Positions 1 through 4,121 of a DNA stretch of 6,683 bases are shown one piece after another. Every line of letters begins with the position of its first letter. Positions within the stretch are counted from its first letter, which is position 1. Under the pieces are notes generated by a model. That model was given only the letters and a program-made list of their open reading frames with translations. It did no database searches and was not told the DNA's origin. The DNA is from Candidatus Aerophobota bacterium (GTDB lineage: Bacteria > Aerophobota > Aerophobia > Aerophobales > AE-B3A), in assembly GCA_030616535.1 (NCBI GenBank), contig JAUWXE010000060.1, positions 1-6,683 of the forward strand. The letters run 5' to 3'. Position numbers and translations under genes: made by a program.

Positions 1-458
1 CTACCACAAAGGATACATTTATCATTATCTCTTTCGATGAAAGGATTGCTGGCATCAATTCCGTGATGGCTTTTCTCTCCCTTAAATCGAGAGGAAGAGA
101 CTCCTAACTCATAGGCATATTTTTCTAATTCACAGTCACCGCTTTTCTCACAGGTCAGGCAGTCAGAAGGATGATCGGAGAGAATAAGCTCCAGGACTAA
201 CTTTCTTGTGGTTTGCACTCTTTCCGTATCGGTCTTAACTATCAGGCCCTCTGATACTGGATAAGAACAAGAAGAGACTAAGTTTTCCAAACCTTCCACC
301 TCTACTACACAGAGACGGCAGGCACTGGGGGCGGTAAGCCTTTCATCATAGCAAAGATGAGGAATTTCAATCCCTATCATTTGAGCCGCCTGTAAGATAG
401 TTGTTTCTTCCTCCACGGCCAATTTCTTACCATCTATAGTTAAGGAAATTTTATCCAC
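1..458 (-). CDS. NuoG/HydA/FdhA-type iron-sulfur subunit, N-terminal part (runs off the window)
   Basis: This is the first 152 residues of an Fe-S electron-transfer subunit whose 3' end lies outside the window. What is seen: a plant-type [2Fe-2S] domain with Cys36, Cys47, Cys50 and Cys64 (SACRLCVVEVEG core), then a His-Cys3 [4Fe-4S] motif with His96, Cys100, Cys103 and Cys109 (SDHPSDCLTC...GDC), then the opening of a bacterial ferredoxin domain (DKCILCG, Cys148 and Cys151). This domain order is shared by NuoG, [FeFe]-hydrogenase HydA and NAD-dependent formate dehydrogenase alpha subunits. The catalytic domain is missing here, so the enzyme type stays open. The start is GTG at 458-456; GGGGAGG (473-467) lies 8 bases upstream, inside the end of the preceding frame, and only 5 bases separate that frame's TAA from the GTG. 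This implies translational coupling and assembly with the NuoE- and NuoF-like products. All expected cluster ligands in the visible part are intact. Confidence 0.9.
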   Translation of the reverse strand, partial: MDKISLTIDGKKLAVEEETTILQAAQMIGIEIPHLCYDERLTAPSACRLCVVEVEGLENLVSSCSYPVSEGLIVKTDTERVQTTRKLVLELILSDHPSDCLTCEKSGDCELEKYAYELGVSSSRFKGEKSHHGIDASNPFIERDNDKCILCG

Positions 459-463
459 TATAT

Positions 464-691
464 TTACCTCCCCTCTTGTTCTAGATGGCACTTTAGACAT
501 CTTTTTGCCTCTTCAATGGCCATATCGCGGCTAAAACCCTGCTCTATTTCCTGGAAACTTTTAATTCTTTCTTCCAAAGGTAAAACCGGCATAACTAGAC
601 GAGGCTTCTCCACAGGTTCTGCTATCAGTTCTCCTTCAATTTCTGAAAGCTGCTTTTTCTCCACCGTGGGAGTTCTCGGAAGTGACTCTCC
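464..691 (-). pseudogene. In-frame C-terminal tail of the NuoF-GltD fusion, cut off by a TGA codon
   Basis: After the TGA at 694-692 the same reading frame stays open for 75 codons to a TAA at 466-464. The first residues are Gly-Glu-Ser-Leu. That makes the joint Arg-Tyr-Leu-(TGA)-Gly-Glu, which matches the RYLxGE turn normally found at the end of the GltD-type FAD domain. The rest also looks like the family's usual tail: a Pro-rich linker with VMPVLPLEER, then IEQGFSRDMAIEEAKRCLKC with a terminal CxxC. A GTG at 664-662 could start a separate 66-residue protein, but the nearest purine-rich stretch (GGAG, 691-688) is about 23 bases away, far too distant for a normal start. I therefore read this as the detached end of the upstream gene, not an independent gene. 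Whether the TGA is a mutation, a sequencing error or read through is undecided. Confidence 0.7.
467..473 (-). promoter_or_regulatory. Ribosome binding site for the NuoG/HydA/FdhA-like gene
   Basis: GGGGAGG on the minus strand is a strong Shine-Dalgarno match. It lies 8 bases before the GTG at 458-456 and overlaps the last codons of the upstream frame (Glu-Gly-Arg-stop). It decides the GTG start, because no ATG with comparable spacing is nearby. Confidence 0.75.
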
Positions 692-694
692 TCA
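692..694 (-). other. In-frame TGA codon interrupting the NuoF-GltD fusion
   Basis: This is codon 960 of the frame that starts at 3571. Recognisable family sequence lies on both sides in the same frame, so a single base substitution (CGA, AGA or GGA to TGA) is enough to explain it and no frameshift is needed. The position corresponds to the variable residue of the RYLxGE turn, where as I recall the family often has Arg or Lys. Confidence 0.8.
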
Positions 695-3571
695 CAAATA
701 GCGGATTATGGATATAGCCGCTCTCCTGCCGGCGGCTATGGCCTCCACCACGGTAGCCGGGCCAGTTATCACGTCGCCTCCGGCAAATATTCCTGGCTGT
801 TCAGTAGCCAGGGTATGAGGGTCAACAGAAAGATTGCCTCCGTTATTGGTCCTTAAGGAAGAAGGAAGAAATGATAAATCAGCGGACTGACCCACAGCCG
901 ATATTATGGAATCTGCCTCTACTATAAACTCGGAGCTTTCGATGGGAAGAGGACGTCTTCGGCCGCTACTATCATATTCCCCCAATCTCATCCGGATGCA
1001 CTCTAAACCGCATACCTGACCATCTCTATTGAGAATTCTCACCGGAGCAGCTAAATAGTTAATCTCTATCCCTTCTTTCTCCGCTGCCTCCACCTCACTT
1101 TCTATAGCCGGCATCTCTTCTCTACCCCGGCGATAAAGGACGATCGCCTCTTTAAGACCCATACGCAAAACGGACCTAGCCGCATCTACGGCCGCATTAC
1201 CCCCTCCCACAACTACCGTTTTCTCACCCAAGTCGAGCCTCTCCCCCAAATTTACCTCTCTCAAAAATTCCAGACCAGAAAATACACCCTTTAGATTCTC
1301 ACCAGGAATCCCTAACTTTCGACTCTTATGAGATCCAGTAGCGATAAATACCGCTCTGTAACCTGAGGGAAAGATTTCTTCAAACGGTAAATCCTCTCCG
1401 ACGCAGACATTGGTTCTAATCTCAACTCCTAGATTCTTTACCGTGGCAAGAATCTCCTCCTCAAGTATCTTCTTGGGCAGTCGATAGTCAGGAATGCCAA
1501 CTCTGAGCATTCCTCCGGCCCAGGGCAAAGCCTCAAAGACAGTAACCCCATATCCCCAGCGAGCCAGATAATAGGCGGCCGTAAGTCCAGCCGGACCGGA
1601 GCCAATAATAGCCACCTCCTCTCTTCTCACTGATGGAGGAGGTGTTCTTCTCTTCTTCTTGGGAACATAATCGCTGACAAATCTTTTTAAGGCATTGATG
1701 GCCACTGGCTCATCTATCTCACCCCTTCGACATTTTGCCTCACAAGGATGATGGCAAACTCGCCCACAAATAGCCGGAAAAGGATTTTTCTCCTCAATCA
1801 AAGCTAATGCTTCCTCAAACCTCTCCTGAGTAATTAGTTCAATGTATCCAGGAATATCTATACCTAAAGGGCAAGCATGTTGACAGGGAGAGGTAAATAA
1901 AGCTTCACAACTACAGGCTGGACACTGTTTTTCTTCTATATGGCTTCGGTATTCATCCAGAAAATAGCGAAGAGTGGAAAGGACAGGGTTAGGAGCAGTT
2001 TGACCCAAACCGCATAGAGAAGCATCCTTAACCATTCTCGCCAATTCCTCGAGATATTCAATATCCTCCTTCTTTCCTTCTCCCTGGGTTATACGTGTCA
2101 ATATCTCCAGCATTCGCTTAGTTCCTATTCGACAGGGTACACACTTACCACAGGATTCTTCCTGGACAAATTCTAAAAAGAACCTGGCTATATCTACCAT
2201 ACAAGTGTTGTCGTCCATAACCACCATTCCACCCGAACCCATTATAGCTCCCGCTCCCTTCAGAGAGTCATAGTCAATAGGTAAATCTAAATACCTTTCC
2301 GGTATACAACCTCCAGAGGGACCACCTATCTGGACAGCTTTGAATTTCCTTCCCTTAGCCACCCCACCTCCGATATCAAAAACGACCTCTCTTAAGATTG
2401 TCCCCATGGGCACCTCTACCAAACCGGTATTGTTTATTTTGCCAGCGAGAGCGAATATTTTTGTTCCTTTACTTTTCTCTGTCCCTATCTTTGTATACTC
2501 ATCTGCTCCTTCAAGAAAGATATAAGGAACATTAGCCAGGGTTTCTACATTATTAATACAGGTGGGCCTGCCCCATAAGCCGGACTGAGCAGGAAAGGGA
2601 GGTCGAGGTCGAGGCATACCTCTCCTACCCTCTATGGAAGCGATAAGAGCCGTCTCCTCGCCACAGACAAAGGCACCTGCTCCTTGTTTAATTCTTATAT
2701 CAAAGCTAAAATCGCTACCCAAAATATCCTCACCCAAAAATCCCAGTTCTTTTGCCTGCCTAATAGCAATCTTTAGATGTTCTACGGCTATGGGGTATTC
2801 CGCTCGTACGTAGATATAACCCTGCTTGGCCCCAATAGCGTAGCCGGCAATGATCATTCCCTCGAGAACGCTGTGAGGATCTCCTTCCAATAGGGCTCGA
2901 TCCATAAAAGCACCCGGGTCACCTTCGTCAGCATTACAGATAAAGTACTTGGGATTCCCTTTAGCAGCTCTGGCAAAACTCCATTTTAGACCAGTGGGAA
3001 ATCCTGCCCCTCCTCGTCCTCTTAAGCCCGATTTTTTCACCATTTCGATTATCTCTACTGGACTACCCATGGAAAGCACCTTGCCTAAAGCTGCATAACC
3101 ATAGCCAGTAATATAGTGGGAAATATTGGTAGGATCAATCCTGCCGCAGTTACGAAGAATATTCTTTGTCTGCTTTCTATAAAAGGGAACATCACGGGAA
3201 TGAACTATTCTTTTATGGGTAGAGGGATCCTCATAGATAAGGCGTTCGAGTATCTTTCCTTTTTTAAGAGTCTCGGAGACAATCTCGGGAACATCCTGAG
3301 GAGATATCTGCTGATAAAATATATCCCGGGGATCAACAGTCATAACAGGGGCCCGGGCACAAAGACCATGACAGCCAGTAGAAATAATCTCTACTCTCTC
3401 CCCCAGGCCTCTCGTATTAATCTCCTCTTCTAAGGTGCTCTTAATCTCCTCTGCTCCATAGGCCCGACACCCGGTCATACAAATTCGTACTCTGATCTTC
3501 TTAAGGCTCTCTTTTGTCGAAATCAAAGTTCGATAAGATTCCAGTTCCTCAATACTAGACAGTTTCTTCAT
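692..3571 (-). CDS. NuoF/HydB-like diaphorase fused to a GltD/NfnB-like FAD reductase module
   Basis: A 959-residue soluble flavoprotein, expected to move electrons between NAD(P)H and Fe-S partners. Domains in order: thioredoxin-like [2Fe-2S] domain (Cys31, Cys35, Cys67, Cys71); NuoF core with the FMN glycine loop GLRGRGGAGFPTG (182-194), the NAD(H)-site segment CNADEGDPGAFMDR (212-225) and GAGAFVCGEETALI (297-310); [4Fe-4S] motif ESCGKCVPC with Cys474, 477 and 480 plus distal Cys520; a Cys-rich linker (Cys550, 553, 555); an alpha-helical double-cluster domain (Cys563, 567, 602, 606, 610, 614); FAD fold GSGPAGL (657-663); NAD(P) fold GGGNAAVDAARS (789-800) with YRRGREEMPA; and a C-terminal FAD segment FAGGDVITGPATVVEAIAAG. 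No membrane segments. I chose ATG 3571 because GGAAGGG lies 6 bases upstream; an ATG five codons earlier (3586) directly abuts the preceding stop and has no such site. The frame ends at a TGA, but homologous-looking sequence continues in frame to 464, for a full-length product of about 1035 residues. Confidence 0.92.
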   Translation of the reverse strand: MKKLSSIEELESYRTLISTKESLKKIRVRICMTGCRAYGAEEIKSTLEEEINTRGLGERVEIISTGCHGLCARAPVMTVDPRDIFYQQISPQDVPEIVSETLKKGKILERLIYEDPSTHKRIVHSRDVPFYRKQTKNILRNCGRIDPTNISHYITGYGYAALGKVLSMGSPVEIIEMVKKSGLRGRGGAGFPTGLKWSFARAAKGNPKYFICNADEGDPGAFMDRALLEGDPHSVLEGMIIAGYAIGAKQGYIYVRAEYPIAVEHLKIAIRQAKELGFLGEDILGSDFSFDIRIKQGAGAFVCGEETALIASIEGRRGMPRPRPPFPAQSGLWGRPTCINNVETLANVPYIFLEGADEYTKIGTEKSKGTKIFALAGKINNTGLVEVPMGTILREVVFDIGGGVAKGRKFKAVQIGGPSGGCIPERYLDLPIDYDSLKGAGAIMGSGGMVVMDDNTCMVDIARFFLEFVQEESCGKCVPCRIGTKRMLEILTRITQGEGKKEDIEYLEELARMVKDASLCGLGQTAPNPVLSTLRYFLDEYRSHIEEKQCPACSCEALFTSPCQHACPLGIDIPGYIELITQERFEEALALIEEKNPFPAICGRVCHHPCEAKCRRGEIDEPVAINALKRFVSDYVPKKKRRTPPPSVRREEVAIIGSGPAGLTAAYYLARWGYGVTVFEALPWAGGMLRVGIPDYRLPKKILEEEILATVKNLGVEIRTNVCVGEDLPFEEIFPSGYRAVFIATGSHKSRKLGIPGENLKGVFSGLEFLREVNLGERLDLGEKTVVVGGGNAAVDAARSVLRMGLKEAIVLYRRGREEMPAIESEVEAAEKEGIEINYLAAPVRILNRDGQVCGLECIRMRLGEYDSSGRRRPLPIESSEFIVEADSIISAVGQSADLSFLPSSLRTNNGGNLSVDPHTLATEQPGIFAGGDVITGPATVVEAIAAGRRAAISIIRYL

Positions 3572-3577
3572 TGAATT

Positions 3578-3584
3578 CCCTTCC
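3578..3584 (-). promoter_or_regulatory. Ribosome binding site for the NuoF-GltD fusion gene
   Basis: GGAAGGG on the minus strand lies 6 bases before the ATG at 3571-3569. It favours that ATG over the in-frame ATG at 3586-3584, whose first base follows the TAG of the NuoE-like gene directly. Confidence 0.65.
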
Positions 3585-3586
3585 AT

Positions 3587-4069
3587 CTAATACTGTCCCA
3601 ATATACTACTTACTCTCTCCGCAGTAAGTTTGCCAAAGTAGTCATAGTTAATCATCATTACCGGAGCTAAAAAATAGGTCCCCAGACATCTAACTGTTTC
3701 CAGAGTAAATTTCAAGTCAGAGGAAGTCTCTCCAGTTTTGATTCCTAATACTTTTTCCACCCTCGCCAGTACCCGCTTTCCTCCTTTCACATGGCAGGCT
3801 GTCCCCAGACAGATCTTGATGGTATTCTTTCCTCGAGGAACTAAAAAAAACTGAGCATAAAAGGTAACTATGCCGTAGATTTTACTCAAAGGAACCTTTG
3901 AGTGCTCGCTTATATAAGTCAGTATCTCTTCAGGTAGATAACCATGAATCTCTTGCACCTCCTGTAGGATAGGGATCAAAGAGCCGGCCTCATTTTCATA
4001 CTTCTCTAGAATTTTATCGATTTCACCCTTATTTAGTTTAACTTCAGTCTCACTTAACTGATTAGACAT
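3587..4069 (-). CDS. NuoE-like [2Fe-2S] subunit with the fourth cluster cysteine replaced by tyrosine
   Basis: A 160-residue protein of the NuoE/HydC (24-kDa complex I) family, full length for the family. It has the N-terminal helical part (LIPILQEVQEIHGYLPEE, residues 31-48; VPLSKIYGIVTFYAQF, 59-74) followed by the thioredoxin-like cluster domain. These proteins usually bind one [2Fe-2S] cluster with four Cys in a CxxxxC and a CxxxC pair. Here Cys87, Cys92 (CLGTAC) and Cys128 are present, but the last ligand is Tyr132 (CLGTYFLAP; codon TAT at 3676-3674), so cluster binding may be lost or changed. The listed start is the ATG of MSNQ, because GGAG (4079-4076) sits 6 bases upstream; a longer GTG start at 4081 would overlap that site. 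The stop TAG is 15 bases before the start of the NuoF-like gene, so the two are surely cotranscribed and their products should form one complex. Confidence 0.9.
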   Translation of the reverse strand: MSNQLSETEVKLNKGEIDKILEKYENEAGSLIPILQEVQEIHGYLPEEILTYISEHSKVPLSKIYGIVTFYAQFFLVPRGKNTIKICLGTACHVKGGKRVLARVEKVLGIKTGETSSDLKFTLETVRCLGTYFLAPVMMINYDYFGKLTAERVSSILGQY

Positions 4070-4070
4070 T

Positions 4071-4094
4071 CCAATCTCCACATCGAGAGATTAA
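4071..4094 (-). promoter_or_regulatory. Inverted repeat burying the ribosome binding site of the NuoE-like gene
   Basis: On the minus strand TTAATCTC (4094-4087) and GAGATTGG (4078-4071) can pair as six Watson-Crick pairs plus two outer U-G pairs, closing an 8-base loop TCGATGTG. The Shine-Dalgarno GGAG (4079-4076) lies at the loop-stem junction and in the stem, one base group before the ATG at 4069. There is no U-run after it, so it is not a typical terminator. Occlusion of the start, or coupling to ribosomes leaving uvrA, is inference. Confidence 0.4.
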
Positions 4095-4121
4095 ATAATT
4101 TCACACCAAAGACCCTTGCAC

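Noticed and set aside
464..664. Independent 66-residue protein starting at GTG 664
   Set aside because: No ribosome binding site at a usable distance, and the frame runs without a break from the preceding gene apart from the TGA; its sequence looks like the family's C-terminal tail.
692..694. TGA as a reassigned sense codon (Trp or Gly genetic code)
   Set aside because: The other long frames (uvrA, the NuoE-like gene and 959 codons of the fusion) contain no in-frame TGA although they have many Gly codons and several Trp. A reassigned code would show many.
3116..3433. Plus-strand open frame of 105 codons
   Set aside because: It lies wholly opposite the strongly recognisable NuoF-like coding sequence and its product resembles no family I know; an antisense shadow.
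4071..4094. Rho-independent terminator after uvrA
   Set aside because: The stem is short and AT-containing and is followed by the start codon of the next gene, not by a U-run.
4070..4121. Promoter for the redox genes in the uvrA intergenic gap
   Set aside because: An AT-rich TATTTA could serve as a -10 box, but no good -35 hexamer lies at 16-18 bases upstream of it. Not strong enough to annotate.
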